In this document: piece after piece, positions 36,145-47,747 of the stretch
Numbering within the stretch: the stretch's first letter is position 1
How the letters are laid out: every line of letters begins with the position of its first letter
Assembly (NCBI GenBank): GCA_003194525.1
Contig: NBIV01000206.1
Location: forward strand, 85,791 to 149,790
Direction of reading: 5' to 3'
DNA: 64,000 bases
Origin: Gracilariopsis chorda
Lineage: Eukaryota; Rhodophyta; Florideophyceae; Gracilariales; Gracilariaceae
Notes under the pieces: generated by a model
The model's input: the letters and a program-made list of their open reading frames with translations, nothing else
Told to the model about the DNA's origin: nothing
The model's database searches: none
Made by a program: the position numbers and the translations under genes

Positions 36145-38336
36145 CACACATTTTGGACGATGCCTCACTGTTCGGATGATCTGGTTCATTCACTTTGAAT
36201 GGGATGCGCCCCTATTGGTGTGGGCCCTACATCCGTGCAGAAGGGGTCCGAATTTTTTTCACGGATCCTTTTCTGGGGCATGACCCGTACCAATGGATCC
36301 GACTGTTTTTTCATGCTGTCGGTGGTGCGTTTATCATTGAAAGTGTCGGTTGAGACATCGTCTTGTTGTTCTTCTTTTTTAAGGGCACATATTACCTGAT
36401 TACGACATTGCAGTAAAATCAAACTCTACAGGGCAGCATTTCTTTGTCTAGCATGCTAAACTCTATGTACATAAAGCTCCTCGGAAAGGAAGATTTTCTC
36501 TGTCCCGTAGTACCAGTCTCTGTTCATGTCCCCGGAATGTAGCCAATGACTGCTGCTTGCTCTCACCTTGCAGCAGAGGTTTTGTGCTCACTAGGTACTA
36601 TCTCGGAACATGGAAAGATTGGTACCAAGCGTCTACGGGAAAACCCGAGATCGGATCCATTTCGTTCTGACGCGACTCGCCTTTTCCATTCTTTTCTCTG
36701 CTATTCCTTCCCTTTACATCAGAGAACGTCCGCTAAGAGGCACACCACGACAAGGCGGATTCCAATTTGCCTCGTTTTCGTCGTCGAGAAGCACTAAGGA
36801 CGTTCTACCAACCCTTTTTTCTTTACCCTTGGCCATTTCGGGTAGTTGAACCGACCTTACACACGTGCTTTTCTTCAATCCTAACGCAAGTTACGTAAAA
36901 ACCTTATAAAACCATTCAGATCTTTGTACGGGCGGGCCTGTTTTCTTCCATTATGCACGCGATGTAGACATGCTGCGTGACATAAGAGTGCTGCCTCACT
37001 TTCCGTAGGAAACTTCTGACCCTTCCGGGAAACTCAGGGAAAGGCTGGCAAGATCTTCAGGGAAGTGCGTGCGTCGTGTCTACCGTTTCGCACAGCTTAG
37101 CGGGGACCATTTCTGGACAGTGCCACCCGGATTGCTTGGGACCGTCGGTCTGCCGACTGCCTGGTCGCTTTTACAGACATCCCAAGTAGACGAAAGCGAC
37201 CACTCCGCCGATCGCCTGGGCCAGTTTGATGAAATCCCGTGTCAGACATCGTCGGTGTCTTTCTCCATGTCTTATAATAGGAAGAACGGTATTTCTAGGT
37301 CATCGAATGGAGCTTCTTCTGCTATGGTCACCAAGCGGGAGAAGGTATTTCTCTGAGTGTTCAGGTTCCCATTTTGTATTGCAATTCGTAGTCAGACTCT
37401 GATAGCCAAAGTATCCACAGCAGCTAGCGGCCTCACAGTTTTGCAAGAGATAGTTGCCATGGAAGTGCCTAGTGATCGGTGTACGCAGTGTAATGCGTTT
37501 TCAGTAGACAAGGACGAAGTGTTTGTAGTGCCCACACCACGGCCAGGCATTCGCTCTCTGAAAGAGAGTAGTTACATTCATGAACGTTCAGGCTTTGAAG
37601 CCAGTATCCAATCGGGAGGCATTGTTCACCTTCTTTGGTCTGAAACAGGTCGCATCCAACGTGTACCTCACTTGCGTCTGTATCTATTGAATACGGTAGA
37701 CCGGTTTTCCGTAGCACTAAAATCTGCGGAGACGTGACTGTCCCCAAGACGGATGAAAAAGCCGAAGCTTTTGGCTCATAAATCTCTTCCAACAGGACTG
37801 GTTTTATTTTTCAAACGAGCTCATTTAGGGGCGCGGCCATCGCCGCGAAGCTGGAGATGAAACGTCGGTATAAGTTGCACAAACTGAGGAAGGATCGTAG
37901 CTCCATTTGAGTCGTCGGGTGTGTTGCTTTTTTCAGGGACTTCACTGGAACTTTGTCGATCGACAATTATCCCAGACGGATTATATGGACGAGATATATC
38001 ACAGTGTCCGTAAAAAAACTCATATTTTCGTAGTTTGACATTAATACATCAATCCCGGAGAGCTCAAAGAACGTTGCAGACATGCCTCAGGTGCTCTTCC
38101 ATATTGTTCGAGAATACGATAGCATCTTCCATATATGCCAAACAGATTTTCCACTTAAAACGGGCAAGTAACATTTCGATCACTCTTTCGAAGCTTGCGA
38201 GTGCTTTGGCTAAACCATACGGCATCCGCAAGAAGCGGAACAACCATTGATGACATAAGAGAGCCGTTTTATCACGTTCCTTCTCCCTGGATGGTACCTC
38301 CCAATATCCAGAATTCGCATCCAGAGCTGTAAGCAC
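36145..38336 (-). pseudogene. pol: Continuation of older chromodomain element pol (RNase H, RT)
   Basis: It resumes the element interrupted at 14326. 36422-36186 has RIREKNSDPFCTDVG, matching IREQFGDPFCTRIR upstream of A's integrase. 37792-37469 is RNase H (GLPYSIDTDASEVHVGCDLF, LSESECLAVVWALQTLRP). 38336-38064 is RT (LTALDANSGYWEVP, RMPYGLAKALASF) with the catalytic YLDD changed to YMED. About 1 kb between 36430 and 37470 is far longer than the equivalent part of A. It includes sequence I cannot place, with a TATAAAA at about 36905, possibly another LTR fragment. Confidence 0.78.
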
Positions 38337-38740
38337 GTTCAGTACTTTCGTTCATCCACGGGATGGGGTAGACATCCTTCAGGGTGATCGCTTTGAGCTT
38401 GCATTATTCGATGCAGAGCAGCCATGTCCTATCCTATTTGGTAGCTAACATGAACGGTGATGCTCAAGGTCATTGGGCTGGTTCTGTAAGATAAGGCCAG
38501 CGCGTAGCATTTTCTGGACTTGTGACTTCTTTTTGCCCCTTGTCATGGAGCCTGTGCTCTATAGTTCTGCTGGGATATAGGCCGGGTATCGGAGAACAAA
38601 TCGACGCAGTTACCGGTGACTCAGATCTTTCCAAGTGATTCATCTGACATTGACGTACTTGCGGAGCATGTCCCGTAACTTCTCACGGTGTTATAGGCTC
38701 ACATGTCCAATGCTTCTAGCTCCTTGATAGGATCAATTTT

Positions 38741-40507
38741 CTAGGTCGAAGCGCCAGTATCTTTTAATGCCTTATTCCCTTCCAACGCGGTCAAGTGGCA
38801 TACCAGCGTACGATTTGGCGGACCTTGTCGACGTTCCCACCTCAGGGAGTACGTGACCCTCCATCCTGCATGCTGGTAGCGTGTTAAGCTTCGGGAATAT
38901 GGAAATGGCGCTGCTCGTACGCGATTTACGGCGTAAAGCATCGGATCCTCCTCGGAGACGGGTGTTTCCGTTGACGACACCTCCCTCCTTGGGAGTGGGA
39001 GAGCCTCGTCCCCGACGAGGTGTACCAGATTGTACTCTCCCCAGTTCGAGCTGAGCTGCAAAGAAGCAGATGGAGTTCCTCCTTTGATAAAGAGGACCAT
39101 TCGCCGTCGGGTGGGTTTTGAGCCCTCCTTTGCACGGAGTGCGTCACCCTCTGCTTGAGCGTATTGATTCAGTTCGTGATAGTTTATTTTCCGACGTCCT
39201 TCTCAGCGTCGATCAACAATAGTCCTAATAGCGTGGTCCAATCCTTCTACAGACATGGTAAAACGCTCTTCTGCAGAGAATAAACTGCCACATTATAGGA
39301 ATCCTTGTTGAGGCGGGTTGAATAGGTGTTTTTCCATTCATCTGATCTTTGGATCGTATCCCGAGTAGTGAGGATGGCTGACTGAATTTTGTTGCCGATT
39401 ACATACTACTTCAATAGGTACTTGACTGGCTCGGGCCAGCAAGTTATTCCCATTTCGAGGCCCAGGAAGATCCACAAACCGAGTTTTGTTGATCTTTCGC
39501 GGTCTTCTCTAAGAAATAGGGAAGGGCAATGAAAGCCTCTGACTCACACATCTTGAAGAATCGGTTTCCACCATGAAGCGGGCTAGAAGATCAAATAGCA
39601 ACATTCAATCTTCACCAGATTATTCCAGGTCCCTCAGGGTCAACTGCATTCGCTTGATGCAGTCCCTCACCGTTCCTGTCCTGCACAACGTGCGGTTCAT
39701 GTCCTGATCTTCCAACCGATCTTATCGATAAGACAAGAGCTTTTAGTACTAAAGAACTCGTCGGCTTCAGCTCCTTGAGTCCAATTTGACGCCGTCCTTT
39801 CCCACTGCCACGTACAGCACTTTTAGTGACCTTGGTAGCTTTAGACCACGTAGCGCTGGAGCGGCGATGTTCTTTCTCAACATCCGCGTACTCGGTAAAG
39901 GAACTGATCTCTTCGATATAAAGTACTGGAGAAGAGGAATTAGATGCGATGTTGCTTTCTTCGCCCCTGACCATCACCTCTCGAGCAATGAGCCTTCTGT
40001 GACATCTCATTCTGTACCAGCAGAGAGGCAGTATCAATGATCCGGGTTTGTTCGATCTTCTCTAGGTTTTGATTGATCCAGGCAGTCCGTGCGTCCGACG
40101 TAGCTCGGGACTTCAGAAGTTTGTTAAAATCGTTTCGTAACACACGGATTTTAATTGAGACATCCTTAATCAGTCATAAGAGATCTTCGTACGTAAAGAT
40201 GTCAAATCCCAGAGGAGGTCCATCTGCCAGAATTGCAGTATTAAGACCTGGGCGTCCAGGTCAAAGAGTGAGAATGGTCTTCCAACTCTGGGATAGTGGA
40301 GACCTTTGGGGTGGAAACCCCCCGCCCACGAGATTGGGGAGCCGTAGCGACGTACTTTGTCCTTTTGGTAGCAGAACTGGGTTCAACGCTACAGGAAGGC
40401 TCAGCGTTCATTGCGGAAGCAAAAGAAAAGACTGAATAGGTCACGAGGATCCCGGTACTGAACCCCTTGATCGACTGGAGGGTTGGGTCATCCTTCGCCA
40501 AAGTCAT
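38741..40507 (-). pseudogene. gag: Decayed gag and protease start of older element
   Basis: Frames 40507-40241, 40143-39940 and 40037-39612 give a basic N-terminus, a coiled-coil-like stretch (FNKLLKSRATSDARTAWI) and a Ser-rich segment comparable to element A's gag. The 39100-38741 frame ends with a DTGAST protease motif. Only about 400 bases separate that motif from RT, so much of the protease and its linker are deleted. Confidence 0.6.
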
Positions 40508-40640
40508 CGGAGCGAATCGAACCGAATCGACCTTTCTGAGAATAAGGAAACCATTAACAAAAAAGAAAACTTGGAATACCGTTATGAAGCGGAACCAAAG
40601 AAAATCCCTTCACAGATGTGAATACGCCTGAATCTTTTAA

Positions 40641-40652
40641 ATCAGGAGACCA
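40641..40652 (-). promoter_or_regulatory. Primer binding site of older element
   Basis: ATCAGGAGACCA, next to the right outer LTR, with the same layout as in element A (GGTCGGGAGACCA) and at 7262-7274. It is slightly mutated. Confidence 0.7.
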
Positions 40653-41000
40653 CTTTTTTGGTGCAAAACCGCACGATAGGAGATGACCACGAAAGTTGTC
40701 CAAATCCTCTCCCCTGTAAAACATAGACTAGAAAATAGAGCGCTTTGAAACGGTTGGCACTAGCCAGACGTATCTTCAAGCGATCAATTCTCGACTTGCG
40801 AATGAAACAAGAAGGCAATAGAAGGTATCTTTGTATTGAATTGGTAAGTCTTGAAGAGTAACAGGGATGCCAAATACTATTAAAAAAATGAAACTGACTC
40901 TGACGTTAAGCAGGGGAAAATGGGGGAGCAGAAACCGAATTTTCGGCACTAGGACGAGAAAAAGCTGTAAGACAGAGCAGAGAAGAAACCGTACAACCAT

Positions 41001-42063
41001 TGTCGGTCGCGAATGTTGCGGAATGTGCCAGACATTGCTGGAACACACTTGTAGAATGTTCCAGTAGTGTCTAGCACATTGCACGCTTTGTTGGCCCAGC
41101 AAAGACTACAGTATTTTAGTGATGCTGGCGCAAATTGTCGCTTTATTATTGGTTAGTGTGCAGCTCCAGAGGACTATAGAAGCCAATGGAGTAACCTAGA
41201 CGCACACATGAGTAACTAGCAAGTAGAAATGCGTATTTGGCTCGTTTGTAGTGCCTCTAAACACTATAAAAAGAGGTTCTGAGCTTCGGACTTCGGTCTG
41301 AACTCACCTCAACAATCGACCAACATCTAAGCCCCACCCCCTATCAACCTTCAGCCACTTCAACTATCATCAAAAACCAGTGAGGCGTTCGCCACCGAAT
41401 AAAGGGCTTCTAGTGAGGCGTATGCCGCTATTTGTCCAATAGGGTGGGGAAGTACCGTCGCTAAGACCGGTTGAAGCGCCTTAGGCGTGGATGGGAGACG
41501 GGTAGTGTGTACCAAAGGTGTTTCTGTCGTCTGTGAGCCCCACCGGAGCTTTGCTCGGATAACGGTGTCGGTCGAAAGACCTGGTGATTTCCGGACGGAA
41601 GTACTTGACGGGAAGCTATCCGCAGGCGACGTGCAGTGCAACCTTTCCTGCAAAGAGCCAGCTTGGGTATAGAGTGAAAGCATATCCCGCTGTTAGTAGC
41701 TCTCCTCGGGAAGCCCTGTAAGGATTGTATGCGCCTGCTTCTGGTTAGTGCAGAGGTAGGTAGGCTGCAGAATCCACTTCACATCCAGAGTGTCTGACCG
41801 GGAGCCAAGGTTCTGACCCTTAGTGATCCTTGACATAATTCTTGGGTTGCGCGCCGTTTCAACAAATAAGTTAAGAAGTTTTATTTGGGGAATGAGCCTC
41901 TTGCTCTCCCTAGTGTTGTTTTATTTCATCGAGTGGGTTTAGTTCTTTTGATCCCACTGTTTTCAACTTGTTTTGGGGCTTTTAGCTACGAAGAGCACCC
42001 TTTTGGCTTTTATTATTACAACGTTTTGGCCCCCTGCGTCACCGTCTCGTGATGGCGCCCACA
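41001..42063. repeat. Solo LTR of a different family
   Basis: TGTCGG...CCCACA, 1063 bp, flanked by ACCAT on both sides (40996-41000 and 42064-42068). It sits inside the older LTR, whose sequence is continuous around it. No internal genes are present. Its ends do not match the LTRs of elements A, C or D, so the parent family is not in the window. Confidence 0.88.
41265..41273 (+). promoter_or_regulatory. TATA box in the solo LTR
   Basis: TATAAAAAG lies in a non-repetitive part of the LTR and is the best candidate core promoter. If so, the LTR's transcription runs on the plus strand. Confidence 0.5.
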
Positions 42064-42545
42064 ACCATCAAGGAAAATTGACAGGAAAATAGACAAACAA
42101 TAAATAACGTCGTTAGCCAGGGCTTACTCTTTATAGAGTCAGCACGTGTATTCAAGCCAGAACTAATGCGAATGACACCAGGAGTTTTGTAGGGGTCGCG
42201 TGTTGGCGAACTTGAGTGAAGCCTAACCCGGATCAGTTTACTTCCCGGGTGCCGCCGTGAGGGCGTCACGCAAATTGGATCACTGCTAAACACTATTCTA
42301 GAAATAAGTAATAATTACACTACTGTTCTGGCACACACGCCCGACCAAGCCATACTTTTCTGTGTGACTGCACGGCTTATGAGGCCATCTGCGTAAGCGG
42401 TAGCTTTTCTGACACGTATTGCACTACATCTACAGTCCCAGCAGAACCCTAAGACCATATGTCCATGATATCATATCACGGCAACCACAGGTATACTGGC
42501 TATCCCTCACATGGCACCCAGTCATTATGAAACCAGATGCGCGAA

Positions 42546-42673
42546 AATATACAAAGCGTTCTTGCGCTCGAACGAATTGGAGGAGGGAGTAAGTTTGAAA
42601 AGGGTAGGAAACAACCCCGTCATTGTAAGGGCTTCTTCTCTATACTCGAACCCAGCAGAACTGAGAGTGTGTC
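42546..42673. other. Flank between outer LTR and element D
   Basis: Short host sequence ending in the left copy of D's target duplication, GTGTC (42669-42673). A plus-strand frame starting at 42537 would stay open into 49600 onward if D were absent. Confidence 0.4.
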
Positions 42674-42923
42674 TGTGACACATACACGTGTACACTGCCA
42701 TGAAAAGATGCGACCTCGGCACCTCCCGCGCTTCTCCTGGCGCGGAGGTGCAACGGAGCTTTTGAAGAGCGTGGCCTAAAACGAATAAAGAAGCGCCAGT
42801 ACGAAGCTGGGGTGGGGAGCGGACAGCCAAGGAAATACGGCGGAATTACGTCCCTCTCGGTCCCCACGTTTTCGCCTCTGACAATCCAACCCTCCGAGCC
42901 CAGCGATGACGTATCCTTCCATA
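42674..42923 (+). repeat. Element D 5' LTR
   Basis: It aligns with 49344-49594 over the full length, including CGACCTCGGCACCTCC, AATAAAGAAGCGCCAG and CGGAATTACGTCCCTCTCG. Its last bases are CCTTCCATA. Confidence 0.85.
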
Positions 42924-42926
42924 GTT

Positions 42927-44219
42927 ATGGGCCCAGGCCCAACGCCCTCTAAACCGCTTGCACCCACTGATCCGCCAATGTTAAACCCAGAAGGCGATCT
43001 ACAAGAATATCGTCGCGATGTGACTTGCTGGGTGGAAATCATTCAAGCTGCTGCTGAAAACGGCATGGATCGCATGTACAAAACCGTGTATGGTACAGTT
43101 GCACGTGATTTGTACGACCGTGGACTATCCCAAGAACAGAAATCTATCGTGGATGAAGCACAGGACAAGAAAATCATCGACTACAAGCAGAACGATCAAA
43201 TTGAAGGAGTTAGGCAGATTGTGCAGCTTATTGCAAATGAACCACCTATTGCAGTTGTTACTAGGCTGATATCTTCCTTCAATCAGGTCACTCAATTTCA
43301 GCGTCGTCTTAATGAAGACTTTAGCGTCTTTATTTCACGCTTCCGAGGTTTAGCTTCCGATCATCTGATGTATGTTGGTCTTTCAAAGTCCACCCAAGTT
43401 AGCGAAGTCTTGGCAATCACCCTGCTGATCACTGCAATGCTTAGTGAAGAAACCCTGACAAACGCAAAGCTACGGTTTATCTCCTTAACAGAAGCACGTC
43501 AGAGGTCTGAAGTTGAACCCGAGTTATCTATGTCCAAGTCTTCTCACGAATCACTTCTGACGTTTATATTGGCGATCACTGAATCTTATGAGAATGGCGA
43601 CGCCACACCATAGCCCTCCGACAACGCTAATACCGTTCTTCGCAAGGCCACTGATTTGGTTAAAAGTGCTCGTCAAGTCATATACCGCAACTCCGAAGTG
43701 TTCAACTACATAACGGAGATGACGAGCCAGCAATCAATCAATCGTGACATGTTCTGTACCGGTGACCGCTGCAAGCTCAACTTTGATGATGCGGTAAAGG
43801 TAATAAGGAATCTCACCTTCACTCCCAAGAAGTCCGAAAAGGTCTACACCAAAGCTGACATAGAGAACATGGTCGGACAACGGGTTCAACAAGCTCTTGC
43901 AGCCTTTCAGAAGCGAAACAAGCCCAACCGTAACTCTCGCTCTGCGAAAATGCCTCGCAACAGTGGCAGTAACAATAGCAGACTGCCTTCTAATCGAGGT
44001 TTCTCGGGCAAGAGAAATCGACCGGAGCCTGAATTCTGCTACGACTGTGGTGACCCAGGGCATTTTCGTGGAGATTCCAAGTGCAAGTGCCCTAGCTTCC
44101 TGACCATTAAGATCAGAAGCGAAGCAGAACCACGAAGTAATCCCAAGGGTACTAAGATGGACAGAAGCAACAGGACTTTTTGCCAGGGCTCCAACCCCTC
44201 ACTACGCAGTCATCTCTAA
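42927..44219 (+). pseudogene. gag: Element D gag with zinc knuckle
   Basis: One frame interrupted by a TAG at 43611-43613. I prefer the start at 42927 (MGPGPTPSKPLAP), because the upstream ATG at 42906 lies inside the LTR. The first part is a typical copia capsid region (VITCWVEII-like start, VTQFQRRLNEDFSVFISRF). The second ends with a basic segment and CYDCGDPGHFRGDSKC, a knuckle with two extra residues before the last cysteine (C-x2-C-x4-H-x6-C). Confidence 0.75.
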
Positions 44220-44370
44220 CTGCCGGGGAAGTAGCCTATTCAGATTTGCTCCAACTCTCCAAAGTTCCAAATCTTGTCGTCGATCCCAGCTGTCCGAAAA
44301 GTGTTGGAGGGCTTGACGATATAGCCCACCTTTGCGTTTCGTTAGGGGTGGAGCTCGTACTTCAATAATT
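44220..44370 (+). pseudogene. Element D protease remnant
   Basis: The frame 44180-44368 contains NLVVDPSCPKSVGGLDD. Copia-type elements normally have D-T-G or D-S-G at this place; here the triad is D-P-S, so the active site is lost. Confidence 0.6.
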
Positions 44371-44982
44371 TGATTGCCAGCCCTTCCTCCATGGCTTTGG
44401 AGAGAACTGCACTGACGCAAGGCCGAACTTCGCTGGGTGGATCCTTCGTGGTCAAGACGAAAACGACGTTTCATTCTCTATTCGCTGCTACGTCGTAGAG
44501 GGCACTTGCCCCATTCTTCTTAGACTAGACGTTCTGTATCATTGCAACGTACTTGGGAACCTTACTAGGATCCAGGTTCCTGTAGATGTTCTCTCTAATG
44601 AGAGCCCTTTCATCCTGCTGACGTATTACAACGGGAAAGACCTGTCGAAGCGCAAAAATGTGCTGGTAGTACCATCCAGCAACGCTTCGGTCAAGTCGCT
44701 CCTATCTCGTACAAAGACGATTTCGTCTCCGCGAAAGCTCATCGAAAATGAACAACGTTTCGCTAAGCGTTTCCACATATACAACCACTTCCCTCCGAGG
44801 GAAATGAAGAGAATCTGTAACAGGGCCGGTGTGCTCACCAGGACTCTCGACTCTCTACTGTCCGACTCGTTCTCATCATGTCAACAATTTGCCTCGACGG
44901 GAAGGCCGCTTCTCTCGAAAGGTATCCTTTGCTCTAATTTTGACCGCTTTAAAGGGGCACGTACAAGTAGACTTCAGACTTC

Positions 44983-45803
44983 ATGTTTATCGCCGAATTA
45001 GGGAATTTTCCCATCATCCACATGAAGGATGCCGCAACGGGCTTCTCCGCGGCGGCTGGATCGCTCTCTAGGAAGATGAACGAAGCTTCGGCGAACTTCT
45101 TCGTGCACTGGATATCGGTCAAAGGCCCTCCAGCAGAGATCTCCGGGGATCCCGAGTTCTTCATAGATGAGTTTGCCACCATGTTTGCGTCTCACTCCAT
45201 CACGTACTCCGCAAGGCCAGCGCGCCGTCATAACAGAACGGGAGTAGCGGAATCTTCTCAAGAGGCGATTCGATACCTCGCCGAGCGGCTGCTTAAGGAC
45301 CGCAAATTTGCTTCGTGTAACAGCTTACCGGTGCATTCTGACAAGGAGATCTCTGCTCACGCCATGTTCTTGAAGAATACGCTGCTTTGCTCCAAATCCC
45401 TCTCTTGCTTTAAGCTGGCTCGGGGATACCGTCCAGCTCTCTCGGGCCTTGAGCAAAGCCCCTTCAGCAAGAACTATTAGACGCGTATCACGAGAAGACC
45501 GCCCGCCACGCTATTCACAACTTCCTGCGTTCGAAGTATGTCAATAGTCTTGACCGGACAATGCTATCTCCTAGAACATCCGTCTACGTCTTCAAGAAAG
45601 AAGCGAAACGAGGCCAGTGCTACTTCGGATTCGTGAAGGAGGTGCACCTTCACTATGCAATTTTGTCTACTACGAAGAACCTTAAAGGCTTCAGCCACAC
45701 TGTTGCATATGAAGACCTCGGCCTCAAGCCACGATCCAACATCCTCCGTGACATTGAAGAAATAGAACTAGGCTGGCATGAAAACCCCAAAGAGGAACGG
45801 TAG
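44983..45803 (+). pseudogene. Element D integrase
   Basis: 44983-45480 has the core: FPIIHMKDAATGFSAAA, NFFVHWISVKGPPAEISGDP, ITYSARPARRHNRTG and VAESSQEAIRYLAERLL. The aspartates (MKDAAT, SGDPEF) and the glutamate (VAES) fit the DDE triad of copia integrases. 45561-45803, in another frame, is the C-terminal part. A shift near 45480 breaks the frame. Confidence 0.8.
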
Positions 45804-45953
45804 CAAGCTCCGCCCGAATCTCCAACTTCACTAGCTCCAAACAAAACTTTAACCAATGACCTCCTTCAAGTAACAGAGGAGCCACCGAGCATCTTCGAAC
45901 ACGACGAACGTGGCCTTAACGATTTTGCCGAGTGGAACGACCATCTTTCAAGC

Positions 45954-47700
45954 ATGGCATATCTGACGCAAAACAAGCTCGTGCGCTCATTCAATTGCCC
46001 GTCGAAAGATATTGGAGACTACGCTCTAATGAAGAGCCCTTTGCCACAAACCACTCAGATAACGTCTGCCAAACAAGGTATCGTCCGAGAGCTATACGAA
46101 TGCCTAGGGAATGAGCCTCTAACTGAGCAAAAGATGCAATGTCCTCCCACATGGTTGATCGACGAGGTTATCGAAAAGGAGAAGCAGTCCTACCGCAAGT
46201 GGAAGGCCTTCCAGCCTGTATTGATACGCTCCCTGCCGCCATTGGCAAAACTCATCTCGTCACACCTCTTCTTTGTCATCAAGCATGAAGTAGAGAGTAA
46301 CACTCTCAAGCTTAAGGGCAGGATTGTCACTCATGGAAACAAGGATAACCAGAAGCACGACCTTCGATCCTATTCTTCAGCTGCGCAGTTCCCAACCATC
46401 CGTCTCCTACTTTCGCTCGCTTCAATCTTCTACTTCACACTAGCCTCCCCAGATGTCCAATCCGCGTACTTGCAAGCAGGCGAGCTCCACAGAAATGTAT
46501 AGGTCCGCCCGTCAAGAGGCTGGACTCACTACAAAGATGAAATGTGGAAAAGTCTGGCCCCGGCGTACAGACTAGTGGACTCCGGCCGCCTGTAGCAGCC
46601 CTGTGTTGAATAATGGCTCCTTGAGCAAGGTTTTGCGTCCGGTCCGGATGTTCCCCAACTTTTTCTCCTGTGGAAAGACTCCGAACGTCAGTTGATGCTC
46701 GCCAAGGTTGTCCATGACATGATATTCGCCGGAAAGCCTACCCATTTCCGGGAATCAATAAGCGCTAAGTTCGACGTCGGAAGGTTTACCTCCGGTTCAG
46801 ATATAGTCTCCAACCGACTGTTCAGTGGCCAATATTCCGACTTCTCCATAAGCGTGTCTATGGAAGAATTTGCGAACTCCATCAAGCCGATTGAGTTAAC
46901 ACGCGCGTAAAAAGTAAAACGAAGCCCAATGCACCAAGGAAGAACTACGCCACTTCCAAAGGTTTACAGGGAAGTTGAAATTCCTAGGGCATGGCATCCT
47001 TCCTCAAGCATCCCTTGTTGCTAGCAAGATGCAACAAAACTTGTGACGCCTTCGTGTCTCACACATACGCCAATTGAACTCTGCTCGAGCTCACGTGAAG
47101 TCTTTAAACCCCAAGCTCACCTTCCGCTCACTTAGTGAACCATATACTACCAGCCGAGTCCCGGTCACTACAGTCGCAATCAGCGACGCATCAAGTGGCA
47201 CTGGCTCTTATGCGCGAACGGGCACACTATGCTGCCTGCTCTTCCATTCGGACGGAAATCTAGTCCAGCATTATGTAGATTAGCATACCTCGAAGCAGCA
47301 ACGATTTTCTTTCTCCTCTGCAGGAGCAGAGATTCTTGCCACTGCCCACACAGTGGACAGGCCCATCCACCTAGCACTGGTACTCCCGTCTGTCATGAGT
47401 TCAAACATTGAAACCATTAGGCCCATGCTGTAATTATTGGTGGACTCGCACGGATTGTTCTCAAGGATATCTACCCTCCACAAACAAAAGGATTATCGCT
47501 TGAAACCAACAGTCGCCCGCCTGCGAGACTCGTTTGAATCGAACGAGATCAACAAGCTAAGTTGGATACTAGGTCCACTTAACCTTGCAGACGCGTTGAC
47601 GAAGATCAATCCTCATGCGTTCAAGATGCTCAACAAATCTACGAACGATGGTGCAATTCCCGATAGTTTGCTCAAGTTTATCGAGGTCCCGCAAGTTTAA
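45954..47700 (+). pseudogene. Element D reverse transcriptase and RNase H
   Basis: 45954-46502 has the copia RT start (LKLKGRIVTHGNKDNQKHDL, SSAAQFPTIRLLLSLAS, DVQSAYLQAGEL). The catalytic palm after 46502 is scattered over frames. 47437-47700 is the RNase H end (VDSHGLFSRISTL, VARLRDSFESNEINKLSWIL, LGPLNLADALTK). Several stops make it non-functional. Confidence 0.8.
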
Positions 47701-47747
47701 AAGTCCTATATGTTTCTTCACTGCAAGTCGTTGTAACCTCCTTCGCC

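Larger units (their letters stand above)
40657..42545 (-). repeat. Outer right LTR (5' LTR), interrupted by a solo LTR
   Basis: It starts TTTGGTGCAAAACC and closely follows the 662-1466 LTR until position 41000. It resumes at 42064 and runs to about 42545. Without the insertion it is about 820 bp. It is the best match in the window to the left outer LTR. Confidence 0.75.

Noticed and set aside
41001-42063. The ACCAT-flanked solo LTR as the LTR of copia element D
   Set aside because: D has its own 250-base LTR pair with a GTGTC duplication, and the sequences do not match.
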